From: a virus
Length of the DNA: 21,513 nt
Virus record (IMG/VR): IMGVR_UViG_3300031510_000813
Span: 1-21,513 of that record
Strand: one strand, 5' to 3'
The stretch's first letter is position 1. Every line of letters starts with the position of its first letter. This document shows, in pieces, positions 7,014-14,225 of the stretch. Made by a program: the position numbers and the translations under genes. A model generated the notes under the pieces. The model was not told the DNA's origin and made no database searches. It was given only the letters and a program-made list of their open reading frames with translations.

Positions 7014-7432
7014 AGGTAGGTATTACAGCATCTACATTTGATTTATTACACGCTGGTCATATTGAAATGTTAAGAGAAGCAAAGGATCATTGTGAATATT
7101 TAATATGCGCTTTACAGATTGATCCTTCTATTGATAGAATAGAAAAAAATAAACCTGTTCAAACAATAGTTGAAAGATACACACAGCTATCTGCAGTTAG
7201 ATTTGTAGATGAAGTTATTCCATACATGTACGAAAATGATCTTATAGATATACTTTCTATGAGAAATATAGACGTACGCATACTAGGTGAAGAATATAGA
7301 GAAAAAGACTTTACAGGAAGAGATATTTGTAAAGCACGTGATATAGAATTGTACTTTAATAAAAGAGAACATAGATTTAGTACAAGTGATTTAAGAAAGA
7401 GAATAACGAATGAAAATAGCAATACTCAATGA
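7010..7432 (+). CDS. TagD-like cytidylyltransferase (nucleotidyltransferase)
   Basis: This is a small cytidylyltransferase-fold enzyme of 140 residues, similar in size to glycerol-3-phosphate cytidylyltransferase. It shows the N-terminal ITASTFDLLHAGH with the nucleotide-binding HAGH (14-17), ERYTQLSAVRFVDEVIPY (55-72), GEEYREKDFTGR (93-104) and the C-terminal FSTSDLRKRI (123-132), which matches the ISTT-type motif. The expected reaction is CTP plus an alcohol phosphate giving a CDP-alcohol. The physiological substrate is not readable here. The gene is coupled by ATGA to gp55 and overlaps gp47 by 23 bases, so it is embedded in a replication/recombination operon. It may serve modified lipid or polyol metabolism or surface sugar synthesis. 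Confidence 0.85.
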   Translation: MKVGITASTFDLLHAGHIEMLREAKDHCEYLICALQIDPSIDRIEKNKPVQTIVERYTQLSAVRFVDEVIPYMYENDLIDILSMRNIDVRILGEEYREKDFTGRDICKARDIELYFNKREHRFSTSDLRKRITNENSNTQ

Positions 7433-8468
7433 TACACATAACGGAATTCGAAACTCTTCAGAAATATTTTTAGATAATGCAGAAGATTTTTATAAAAATA
7501 TATTTTTTCCAGAGTGTAAAAAACGTGGAATAAAACAAATATTACACCTAGGTGATTATTATGATCACCGTAAATTTGTAAATTTTAAAGCACTTAACCA
7601 AAATAGAAGAGTGTTTTTAGAACCTTTAAGAAAAAATAATATGGTTATGGATATTATACCAGGCAACCATGATACGTATTATAAGAACACTAATGAATTG
7701 AATTCATTAAAAGAATGCCTAGGACATTATATGAATGAAATCCATATAATTATGGAACCAACTGTTATGCAATACGGTTCTTTGAATATGGGATTACTTC
7801 CATGGATATGCGCAGATAACTACGACCAATCAATGAATTTTATTAGAGACTGCAAAGCAGACTGGCTAGGCGCTCATCTTGAATTAGCTAACTTTGAAAT
7901 TGGCAGAGGTATCATGGCACATGGCGGTATGGATCCAAAGCTATTTCATAAGTTTGAACAAGTATTATCTGGTCATTATCATACAGCATCTAAAAGAGAT
8001 AACATATGGTACTTAGGTAATCCTATGGAGTTCTTTTGGTCTGATGCACATGATACAAAGTACTTTCATATTTTAGATACTGAAACAAGACAAATAGAAA
8101 AAATACAAAATACTTACACTTTATTTGAAAAAATAGTGTACAATGACAAAGAAGTATGTTATAATAACTATAATAAAAACTTATCTAAAAAGTTTGTTAA
8201 AGTTGTTGTAGCAGAAAAGACTGATCCATTTACATTCGATAGATTTATTGATAACATTCAGAATCAAGATATCTATGAATTAAAAATAGCAGAAAACTTT
8301 AATGAATTTATGGGTCAAAACGTTGAAGATGAAAATATGAAATTTGAAGATACAGGCGAAATTGTTGATTCATATGTCGAAGCAGTAGATACAGATTTAG
8401 ATAAGACCAAGATTAAACTGCAAATGAGAGAACTAATGACAGAAGCACAGGCACTTGAAATAGCATGA
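7410..8468 (+). CDS. 47: Recombination endonuclease subunit gp47 (Mre11/SbcD-like)
   Basis: gp47 is the nuclease partner of ATPase gp46. Together they resect DNA ends for recombination and help degrade host DNA. The 352-residue protein (T4: 339) has all calcineurin-like phosphoesterase motifs: D8-T-H10, G48-D-Y-Y-D52-H-R54, G85-N-H-D88, H156 in GAHLE, and SGHYH with H189 and H191. These ligands would hold two metal ions, and no active-site residue appears lost. The C-terminal third (about 250-352) is the less conserved capping and gp46-binding part. It overlaps the previous gene by 23 bases and its stop overlaps the gp46 ATG, so the two subunits should be made in fixed proportion. Confidence 0.95.
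   Translation: MKIAILNDTHNGIRNSSEIFLDNAEDFYKNIFFPECKKRGIKQILHLGDYYDHRKFVNFKALNQNRRVFLEPLRKNNMVMDIIPGNHDTYYKNTNELNSLKECLGHYMNEIHIIMEPTVMQYGSLNMGLLPWICADNYDQSMNFIRDCKADWLGAHLELANFEIGRGIMAHGGMDPKLFHKFEQVLSGHYHTASKRDNIWYLGNPMEFFWSDAHDTKYFHILDTETRQIEKIQNTYTLFEKIVYNDKEVCYNNYNKNLSKKFVKVVVAEKTDPFTFDRFIDNIQNQDIYELKIAENFNEFMGQNVEDENMKFEDTGEIVDSYVEAVDTDLDKTKIKLQMRELMTEAQALEIA
8137..8165 (+). promoter_or_regulatory. Possible internal promoter within gene 47
   Basis: TGTACA (8137-8142), exactly 17 bases, then TATAAT (8160-8165) preceded by ATGT and followed by AACTAT. It shares spacing, TGn extended -10 and downstream bases with the intergenic promoters, but lacks the TTT after the -35. It would drive gp46 alone. 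Confidence 0.35.
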
Positions 8469-10165
8469 TAAATTTTAAATCTATAAAATATAAGAACTTT
8501 TTATCTTCTGGAAATTCTTTCACTGAGATACCTTTGAATAAAGATAAGTCAACACTTATTGTTGGTCATAATGGTGCTGGTAAATCAACCATGTTAGATG
8601 CTATATCGTTTGCATTGTTTGGCAAACCTCATCGTAAAATTATGAAGAACCAATTAGTTAATTCTATAAATCAAAAGCAAGCAGTAGTTGAAGTAGAGTT
8701 TTCAGTAGGTGCAGCACAGTTTAAAATCATAAGAGGCATAAAGCCAAACATATTTGAAATATGGAAAGATGGTGCTATGATCAACCAATCTTCTCATTCA
8801 TTAGAATATCAGAAGATCCTTGAGCAAAATATATTAAAACTTAATCATAAAAGTTTTCATCAAGTAGTTGTCTTAGGTTCATCTTCTTTCATACCTTTTA
8901 TGCAACTGAATGCAGGCCATCGTAGGAATGTTATTGAAGATCTCCTAGATATTAATATTTTTTCTAAGATGAATCTTATTATAAGAGAAAGAAATTCTAT
9001 ATTAAAAGAAAGCATTACTAGAATAAGTAATGATACTAATATCGTAAAAAGTAAAATAGAACAGCAAGCAAAATATATTAGAGATATCGCTGCTCTTACC
9101 AAAGAGAATAGAAACAAATATGAAAATCAAATTGCAACTGCAAGAGAAAGAATAAAGAAACTTCAAATACAAAATAGTGAATTGAGTTTAGCACTCGAAT
9201 CTAGTACAGCAATTGATGAACTAAAAAAACTACAAACACAAAAGAATAAAGTTATAGGTGAAATTGCTACTATAAAACAAGAAATGAAATCAGTTGCAAA
9301 ACGTGGTATGTTTCTAGAAAAGAATGATGAGTGTCCTACATGTGATCAGCCTATAGCTAACAAAGATAAACTTATTTCAGAAACAAGAAGTGAAGCTCAA
9401 AAAGTCCAATCATCTCTAAATACAGTAGAAGTTAATGGTAATTCTATTGACACAAACATATTAGCATTAGAAGAAATCATTAAAGACGTAAAAGAAAAAA
9501 CAGATACTATTAATGCAAATAATAGAGAGATCGTTTCAGTAAATCAAAACAACGATGAGTTACAAAAGTATTTAGAAAGTGAAGTATCGGCTGATCTAAC
9601 TGGTGCACGTAACGACTTAGAAACTATGAATAGCGATAAAGAAAGTTTATTTGAAGAGAAGCTTAAGTTAAACGAACAGTTCGGTTATAACAATGTTATT
9701 GCTGAAATGTTAAGAGATACTGGTATTAAGACAAAAATTATTAAACAGTATTTGCCTACTATTAATAAACTTGTTAATCAGTTCTTGCAAACTCTGGACT
9801 TCTTCGTTTCTTTCAACTTAGATGAAAATTTTAATGAAACAATAAAGTCTAGACACAGAGATGATTTTACTTATGATTCTTTTAGTGAAGGCGAAAAGCA
9901 AAGGATCGATTTATCTTTATTATTTACATGGAGGCAAATCGCTAAAATGAAAAATTCAGTATCAACTAATCTATTGGTACTTGATGAAACATTTGATTCA
10001 TCACTTGATCATGATGGTATTGAAAACTTATTAAAAATACTATCCATGATGGACGCTAATAGTAATACCTTTATTATATCTCATAAAGGAGACATATTAG
10101 ATGGTAAGTTTGAGTCCAAGATTGAATTTGTAAAAGATAGAAATTTTTCTAAGATAAAAAATTAA
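8465..10165 (+). CDS. 46: Recombination endonuclease subunit gp46 (Rad50/SbcC-like)
   Basis: This is the ABC-type ATPase of the gp46/47 nuclease. At 566 residues (T4: 560) it has the split head typical of the family: Walker A G34-HNGAGKS-T42, a long coiled coil from about 170 to 430 interrupted by the zinc hook C290-P-T-C293, signature SEGEK (474-478) and Walker B LLVLDETFD (503-511) followed by the D-loop SSLDHDG. The hook lets two molecules join tip to tip around zinc, and ATP controls nuclease access to DNA ends. It is the last gene of the operon. The next promoter begins 14 bases after its stop, with no obvious terminator between them. Confidence 0.96.
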   Translation: MINFKSIKYKNFLSSGNSFTEIPLNKDKSTLIVGHNGAGKSTMLDAISFALFGKPHRKIMKNQLVNSINQKQAVVEVEFSVGAAQFKIIRGIKPNIFEIWKDGAMINQSSHSLEYQKILEQNILKLNHKSFHQVVVLGSSSFIPFMQLNAGHRRNVIEDLLDINIFSKMNLIIRERNSILKESITRISNDTNIVKSKIEQQAKYIRDIAALTKENRNKYENQIATARERIKKLQIQNSELSLALESSTAIDELKKLQTQKNKVIGEIATIKQEMKSVAKRGMFLEKNDECPTCDQPIANKDKLISETRSEAQKVQSSLNTVEVNGNSIDTNILALEEIIKDVKEKTDTINANNREIVSVNQNNDELQKYLESEVSADLTGARNDLETMNSDKESLFEEKLKLNEQFGYNNVIAEMLRDTGIKTKIIKQYLPTINKLVNQFLQTLDFFVSFNLDENFNETIKSRHRDDFTYDSFSEGEKQRIDLSLLFTWRQIAKMKNSVSTNLLVLDETFDSSLDHDGIENLLKILSMMDANSNTFIISHKGDILDGKFESKIEFVKDRNFSKIKN

Positions 10166-10178
10166 ATGAAATTAACTG

Positions 10179-10207
10179 TGTACATTTGCACAAATCTATG
10201 GTATAAT
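10179..10207 (+). promoter_or_regulatory. Early-type promoter for the sliding-clamp operon
   Basis: TGTACA (10179-10184), a 17-base spacer opening TTTGCA and ending ATGG, then TATAAT (10202-10207). TGG before the -10 makes it an extended -10 promoter. Predicted start is A10214, leaving a 29-base leader with AAGGAAGG before the gp45 ATG. Confidence 0.85.
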
Positions 10208-10242
10208 ATTATTATAAAATACAAAAAGGAAGGTTATTAATT

Positions 10243-10920
10243 ATGGAATTAAGTGAAAGCACTTTACAGGTTTTAAGAAACTTTTCAGGCATTAATCAAA
10301 ATATATTGATTAAATCTGGATCGAATATTAAAACTATTAGTGAAGCAAGAAACGTAGTAGCAACTGCCGATGTTACCGAAAGTTTCGAAAAAGATTTCGG
10401 CATATACGATTTAAACGAATTTATTGGAGTAATAGGATTAGTCAATTCTCCTAGTTTAAAATTCGAAGATCACTCTGTTACTGTTTCTGATGCATCTGGT
10501 AGATCTAAAGTAAATTACTTTTATGCTGCCGAAGAAACATTAACGGCACCTACAAAAGATGTTACTATGCCAGAGGCTGATGTTAAGTTTGTATTAGATA
10601 ATGATACACTAAACAAATTGAAAAAAGCTGCATCAACTTTAGGTCACACCGAAGTATCAATACAAGCAAAAGATGGTGTATTAAGCTTATCAGTTCTTGA
10701 GAATAAAAATCCAACATCAAATGCATTTTCGATTGACATTGATGGCGAGTTTAAACAAGACGCTGTGTTTAACTTTATCATAAGTATTTCTAATCTTAAG
10801 ATCCTACCAGGTGATTATGAAGTAGAAATATCTTCTAAATTAATAACGCAATTTAAAAATAAAGAAATACCTTTAAAGTATTGGATTGCACTTGAAAAAT
10901 CTTCAACATACGGAGCATAA
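10243..10920 (+). CDS. 45: DNA polymerase sliding clamp gp45
   Basis: This is the trimeric ring that tethers gp43 to DNA and, in T4, also activates late transcription through gp55 and gp33. At 225 residues it is nearly the T4 length (228). Shared stretches include the opening LSESTLQVLRNFSGINQNILIKSG (3-26), FGIYDLNEFIGVIGLVNSP (about 52-70) and the C-terminal FNFIISISNLKILPGDYEVEISS (about 176-198). A strong AAGGAAGG element and a dedicated promoter suit a protein needed in quantity. It heads the replisome operon and is followed 4 bases later by a small gene. Confidence 0.95.
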   Translation: MELSESTLQVLRNFSGINQNILIKSGSNIKTISEARNVVATADVTESFEKDFGIYDLNEFIGVIGLVNSPSLKFEDHSVTVSDASGRSKVNYFYAAEETLTAPTKDVTMPEADVKFVLDNDTLNKLKKAASTLGHTEVSIQAKDGVLSLSVLENKNPTSNAFSIDIDGEFKQDAVFNFIISISNLKILPGDYEVEISSKLITQFKNKEIPLKYWIALEKSSTYGA

Positions 10921-10924
10921 TAAT

Positions 10925-11170
10925 ATGTCAGATACGGATAATATAAAACAATTAAAAGATCTTGCAAACAAAGCAAGTAGAAGCATTGTTGCAGTAATTG
11001 ATGCTGTTACACAAAGAGGTGGATTTAAAGGCGAAGAGCTTTCCACTATTGGTGGCTTAAGAGACCAAGCCATTCAAATCATTCAAATAAGTGAAGCTAT
11101 TCAGCAAGAAGATGCAATGAATGATAAAAGTGAAACTAAAGAAGAAACTAAAGCGGAACCAAAGAAATAA
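10925..11170 (+). CDS. Small helical protein between gp45 and gp44
   Basis: This 81-residue protein starts MSDTDNIKQLKDLANKASRS. The start is set by GGAG (10912-10915), 9 bases before ATG 10925. A longer frame would run back into gene 45 without a ribosome site. The first 60 residues form likely amphipathic helices (KQLKDLANKASRSIVAVIDAV, GLRDQAIQIIQISEAIQQ), and the last 20 are a charged Lys/Glu tail. No known domain is evident. The T4 45-44 interval has no equivalent that I can name. Its place inside the clamp and clamp-loader operon suggests a replication accessory, but that is inference. Its last base overlaps the gp44 ATG. Confidence 0.65.
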   Translation: MSDTDNIKQLKDLANKASRSIVAVIDAVTQRGGFKGEELSTIGGLRDQAIQIIQISEAIQQEDAMNDKSETKEETKAEPKK

Positions 11171-12108
11171 TGAGTGCTGAGTTTCTATGGTGTGAGAAGT
11201 ACCGGCCTAAGGTTGTAGCAGATACAATCTTACCTGAATCTTTAAAATTAACCTTCCAAAAGATAGTCGACGGTGGTGAACTTCCTAATATGTTGTTCAC
11301 TGGTACTGCCGGCTTAGGTAAGACCACAATCGCCCGAGCTCTATGCAATGAGCTCGGTTGCGATTTTATTCTTATCAACGGTTCTGAAGAAGGTAATATT
11401 GATACGTTAAGAACTAAGATAAAACAATTTGCATCATCTGTTTCATTACAAGGTGGTTATAAAGTTGTTATATTAGATGAAGCCGACTATCTCAATCCAC
11501 AATCTACACAACCAGCGTTACGCGGTTTTATAGAAGAGTTTTCCAATAACTGCAGATTTATTCTTACATGCAACTTTAAAAACAGAATTATCGAGCCATT
11601 ACATTCACGATGTGGTGTATATGAATTTAACACATCTAAAAAATCTATGATTGAATTGTGTGAATCCTTTATGGCTAGATGTAAAACTATTTTAGATAAT
11701 GAAAAAATTGAATATGACGACAAACCTTTAGCTGAACTTATAATGAAATTTGCACCTGATTGGCGTAGAGTGCTAAATGAATTACAAAGATATTCTATTA
11801 ATGGCCGTATCGATTCAGGTGTTGTAGCTAACCTTCAAGATAAAAACTTTGATGATTTGTTCTCTCATTTAAAAAATAAAAATTTTAAAGGTATGAGATC
11901 TTGGGTAGTTAATAATATAGATACAGATGCAAGCGCTATTTTTAGAGCTATTTACGACAGAATGATAGATAAAGTTGCACCACAATCAATACCGCAACTT
12001 GTTCTTTTGCTTGCAGACTATCAATATAAAAATGCATTTGTTGCTGACCATGAACTTAATGTGGTGGCATGTTTAACGGAGGTAATGTCAGATGTTCAAT
12101 TCAATTAA
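11170..12108 (+). CDS. 44: Clamp loader large subunit gp44
   Basis: This is the AAA+ ATPase of the gp44/62 complex, which opens gp45 and loads it at primer ends. It has 312 residues (T4: 319). Visible are WCEKYRPK at the start (7-14), Walker A GTAGLGKT (45-52), Walker B VVILDEAD (99-106), sensor ILTCNF (131-136) and the SRC box (146-148) that supplies the arginine finger to a neighbouring subunit. The C-terminal part is the helical collar. It starts on the last base of the preceding stop (TAATG). Its end overlaps the glutaredoxin gene by 17 bases. A functional gp62 lies one gene downstream, so the usual 44-62 adjacency is broken by the redox gene. Confidence 0.96.
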   Translation: MSAEFLWCEKYRPKVVADTILPESLKLTFQKIVDGGELPNMLFTGTAGLGKTTIARALCNELGCDFILINGSEEGNIDTLRTKIKQFASSVSLQGGYKVVILDEADYLNPQSTQPALRGFIEEFSNNCRFILTCNFKNRIIEPLHSRCGVYEFNTSKKSMIELCESFMARCKTILDNEKIEYDDKPLAELIMKFAPDWRRVLNELQRYSINGRIDSGVVANLQDKNFDDLFSHLKNKNFKGMRSWVVNNIDTDASAIFRAIYDRMIDKVAPQSIPQLVLLLADYQYKNAFVADHELNVVACLTEVMSDVQFN

Positions 12109-12394
12109 GTTAACACTATACACTCAAGACGATTGTGGTTATTGCCAGATTTTAAAAAAGAAACTGTTAGATTGGGGTTATCAATATAGAGAAATCAATA
12201 TAAGCTATGATCTTTTTGCAAAAGATTTTATGAAGCAAAAAGGCCATAGAACTGTACCACAATTATATTGGCATAACACACATCTAAATAAACTGCCAAC
12301 AACAGAGCTCACTAAAAACCACATAGAAGCTGAAATTGATTATGATAATTATGTAGGTGGAGTAGAAAACTGGGCTCCTCTTAAAAGCGCATAG
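12092..12394 (+). CDS. Glutaredoxin
   Basis: This is a 100-residue thioredoxin-fold dithiol glutaredoxin. It has a first strand IKLTLYT, active site C15-G-Y-C18 at the start of helix 1, cis-proline motif T54-V-P56 and a C-terminal YVGGVENW glutathione-site segment. It could reduce a phage or host ribonucleotide reductase and so support dNTP supply, like T4 NrdC, although the order within the clamp-loader operon differs from T4. GGAGG (12078-12082) inside the end of gene 44 sits 9 bases before the ATG. All expected catalytic residues are present. Confidence 0.92.
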   Translation: MFNSIKLTLYTQDDCGYCQILKKKLLDWGYQYREINISYDLFAKDFMKQKGHRTVPQLYWHNTHLNKLPTTELTKNHIEAEIDYDNYVGGVENWAPLKSA

Positions 12395-12402
12395 GATATA
12401 CA

Positions 12403-12783
12403 ATGAATCCATTTGAATACTCGAACTCAATAAATTACACTAAGAAAAATATCATGGTAGATGATATTACTGAAAAAGCATATTTACCATACATGATTAA
12501 CAGGCAACTATCATATTTTCCTGATACAGTGTTAGCTGCAAATGAGATGAATCGTAATCATCACCTAGATAACCACCTTCAATATTCGTTTCTTATAAAT
12601 ATAATTAGAAAACGTAAAAGGTTTTCTAAATGGTTCAAACCTGAACAGATTAGTGACTTGGATGTGGTTAAAACATATTATGGCTATAGCAACGAAAAAG
12701 CCCGACAGATTTTACCTCTACTTTCCACTGATCAAATAAATGAATTGAAAAATAAGGTGGCAAAAGGTGGAACAAGAAAATAA
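12403..12783 (+). CDS. 62: Clamp loader small subunit gp62
   Basis: gp62 is the non-ATPase subunit that completes the clamp-loader ring with four gp44 copies in T4. This one is 126 residues, much shorter than T4 gp62 (187) but similar to the compact forms in marine T4-like phages. Conserved features are YMINRQLSYFPDTVLAANEMN (about 30-50), HLQYSFLINIIRKRKRFSKWFKP (about 58-80) and a final helix rich in Lys. The identification relies on these and on position next to gp44 and regA. AGGA lies 6 bases before the ATG. Its last 17 bases overlap the regA frame if the GTG start of regA is used. Confidence 0.85.
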   Translation: MNPFEYSNSINYTKKNIMVDDITEKAYLPYMINRQLSYFPDTVLAANEMNRNHHLDNHLQYSFLINIIRKRKRFSKWFKPEQISDLDVVKTYYGYSNEKARQILPLLSTDQINELKNKVAKGGTRK

Positions 12784-13186
12784 CATTGTAGAATGGAACC
12801 CAGCAAATATGCTAGAGGTTACATTAAACGAGCCAGACGATTTTCTTAAAATAAGAGAGACATTAACTAGAATAGGTGTCGCGTCACGTAAAGATAATAA
12901 GCTTTATCAATCGTGCCATATACTTCATAAGCAAGGACGATATTTTATCGTGCACTTTAAGGAGCTCTTTTTATTAGACGGAAAAAAGTCCAATCTCGAA
13001 GAAAATGATGTCGGCCGTAGAAACACTATAGCAACATTAATGAGTGATTGGGGATTATTAACTGTAGTAAATAAAGAACAACTACAACCTATAGCTCCAT
13101 TAAGACAAATTAAAATAATATCTTTTAAAGATAAAGATGAATGGGAATTATGTCCAAAATATAACATTGGTAATGGAACAAAATGA
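12767..13186 (+). CDS. regA: RegA translational repressor of early genes
   Basis: RegA binds AU-rich start regions of early mRNAs and blocks ribosome entry. The match to T4 RegA (122 residues) is strong: TLNEPDDFLKIRETLTRIGVASRKDNKLYQSCHILHKQGRYFIVHFKELF, then RRNTIA...DWGL and IISFKDKDEWEL.PKYNIGN. The frame opens at GTG 12767 with AAGGTGG (12754-12760) 6 bases before it, giving 139 residues. The T4 start aligns with Met15 (ATG 12809), which has no visible ribosome site, so the 14-residue extension MEQENNIVEWNPAN may be real. It overlaps gene 62 by 17 bases, and its stop overlaps the next ATG. Confidence 0.93.
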   Translation: MEQENNIVEWNPANMLEVTLNEPDDFLKIRETLTRIGVASRKDNKLYQSCHILHKQGRYFIVHFKELFLLDGKKSNLEENDVGRRNTIATLMSDWGLLTVVNKEQLQPIAPLRQIKIISFKDKDEWELCPKYNIGNGTK

Positions 13187-13386
13187 CTAGTAAAGATGAA
13201 AATGAAATCTTCTATGCTGTAAAAGGTCACTTGATACCAAGTCAATGGAGTAGGAAAGACATAGACCGCACAGTTAATAGTTATATTAAAAGACTATGGG
13301 GCAACTGTGAACGCTTACCTCGCACTTCTGAAGCATTTGAAAAAGCATGGGAAAAGCAAACACGACTTCCATTTGGCAGCTGTTAA
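13183..13386 (+). CDS. Small basic protein after regA
   Basis: This is a 67-residue protein starting MTSKDENEIFYAVKGHLIP, overlapping the regA stop by ATGA. It is rich in Trp, Arg and Lys (SQWSRKDIDRTVNSYIKRLWGNCERLP) and ends with a Cys. The middle section looks like a helix-rich small domain. No family is recognised. It is the last gene of the clamp operon before a 106-base gap. Coupled translation and normal codon use argue that it is a real gene. Confidence 0.65.
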   Translation: MTSKDENEIFYAVKGHLIPSQWSRKDIDRTVNSYIKRLWGNCERLPRTSEAFEKAWEKQTRLPFGSC

Positions 13387-13439
13387 ATTTTCATCTACTA
13401 GTTTAAATTAAAAACAAAGATACTATATATATTATTATA

Positions 13440-13461
13440 GAGGCGCCGATAAACGGGTCTC
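13440..13461 (+). other. GC-rich hairpin in the hsp20 leader
   Basis: GAGGC (13440-13444) can pair with GTCTC (13457-13461), and CC (13446-13447) with GG (13455-13456), leaving one bulged G and a 7-base loop. It lies 20 bases before AGGAGG (13482-13487) and 5' of the hsp20 ATG, in a gap that is otherwise extremely AT-rich. It could be an RNA regulatory structure. Direct masking of the ribosome site is not obvious. Confidence 0.4.
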
Positions 13462-13492
13462 GCACAACCTTGCTAGTCAATAGGAGGCAATT

Positions 13493-13903
13493 ATGACTAA
13501 GAACTTTTTATACCCAAGAAACGCTTTTTTGGGATTCGATCACATTTTCGACCAGCTAGAAAATATTCATAGCCACGCGAAAGATACATACCCACCATAT
13601 AATGTAGTTAAACACGACAATATGAAATATGAAATTGAGATGGCAGTAGCCGGATTCAAAAAAGAACATATCGATATTGAAGTAAAAGACCACGTTATGA
13701 ACATTATTGGTAATAGACCTAAGCGTAGAGAACAAGACGCGTATGTCCATAAAGGTATTAGTGCTCGAAAGTTTTCAAGATCATTTAGACTGTCCGAATA
13801 TACGGAAGTAAATGGTGCTGACATTCAGGACGGCATACTATCTGTTCAATTAAAGGTAGTCCTACCAGAAGAGAAGCGACCTCGTAAAATTTCAATTAAT
13901 TAA
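13493..13903 (+). CDS. hsp20: Small heat shock protein Hsp20 (IbpA-like)
   Basis: This is a 136-residue alpha-crystallin chaperone, which holds unfolding proteins in an ATP-independent way. It aligns with the E. coli IbpA pattern: N-terminal GFDHIFDQLEN (14-24), YPPYNVVKHDNMKYEIEMAVAGF (33-55), ISARKFSRSFRLSEY, GILSVQLKVVLPEEKRPRKISI, and the C-terminal I-x-I anchor (133-135) used for oligomer assembly. A strong AGGAGG is 5 bases before the ATG. Hsp20 genes are common in marine T4-like phages and probably protect phage or host proteins or aid assembly. The promoter is uncertain: the leader holds a TATATATT run and a GC-rich hairpin, which may matter for control. Confidence 0.95.
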   Translation: MTKNFLYPRNAFLGFDHIFDQLENIHSHAKDTYPPYNVVKHDNMKYEIEMAVAGFKKEHIDIEVKDHVMNIIGNRPKRREQDAYVHKGISARKFSRSFRLSEYTEVNGADIQDGILSVQLKVVLPEEKRPRKISIN

Positions 13904-13916
13904 CGAGGAAAAGTAA

Positions 13917-14144
13917 ATGACAACTTTAACTACAACTTACAACATCACGTGTCAAGTATGTGAATATATTGCTAGCTCATTCAAAAACACAATTAAATCT
14001 ATCATAAAAGGTAGACAAATGGCCGCGAATGCAGAAGTAGCAAGACAACTTCAACAGCTTGGTTTCTATGGAAGAGACGAAGATTTAAAGCATATCATTA
14101 TGCAATTAAATGAAAAAACTACTGAAGAATATAAAACAAAGTAA
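13917..14144 (+). CDS. Small hypothetical protein downstream of hsp20
   Basis: This is a 75-residue protein. A helix-prone first half holds a C-x-x-C pair (CQVC, 12-15), then comes a basic KSIIKGRQMAANAEVARQL segment (27-45), then GFYGRDEDLKHIIMQLNEKT. The last two segments faintly recall the short basic DUF1127-type proteins, but I would not assign that family. GAGGAA lies just upstream, and the gene ends 25 bases before a strong terminator, so it is the second and last gene of the hsp20 unit. Confidence 0.6.
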   Translation: MTTLTTTYNITCQVCEYIASSFKNTIKSIIKGRQMAANAEVARQLQQLGFYGRDEDLKHIIMQLNEKTTEEYKTK

Positions 14145-14168
14145 TATTGTAAGATATCAAAATAAATT

Positions 14169-14192
14169 AGGTGGGCAGTGCCCGCCTTTTTT
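14169..14192 (+). terminator. Strong rho-independent terminator
   Basis: AGGTGGGC (14169-14176) pairs with GCCCGCCT (14180-14187) around a 3-base loop with a single G-T wobble, followed directly by a T tract. It closes the hsp20 unit and lies just before a late promoter. Confidence 0.95.
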
Positions 14193-14194
14193 AT

Positions 14195-14202
14195 TATAAA
14201 TA
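14195..14202 (+). promoter_or_regulatory. T4-type late promoter (TATAAATA) for lysozyme
   Basis: A perfect TATAAATA overlaps the end of the terminator T tract. Start is predicted near 14208, so the mRNA keeps the AAGGAGG ribosome site at 14212-14218. Late timing suits a lysis enzyme. Confidence 0.85.
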
Positions 14203-14225
14203 GTATTTTACAAGGAGGTTATAAT

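Noticed and set aside
10886-10924. Longer start for the small gene after gp45
   Set aside because: It would overlap gene 45 by 35 bases without a ribosome site, whereas ATG 10925 has GGAG 9 bases upstream.
12594-12601. TATAAATA inside gene 62
   Set aside because: It lies mid-gene with no downstream start or terminator pairing, unlike the intergenic late promoters.
14178-14225. Upstream extension of lysozyme to an in-frame ATG at 14178
   Set aside because: That ATG lies in the terminator hairpin and upstream of the late promoter start. The AAGGAGG supports 14226, and the protein from there aligns with T4 lysozyme.
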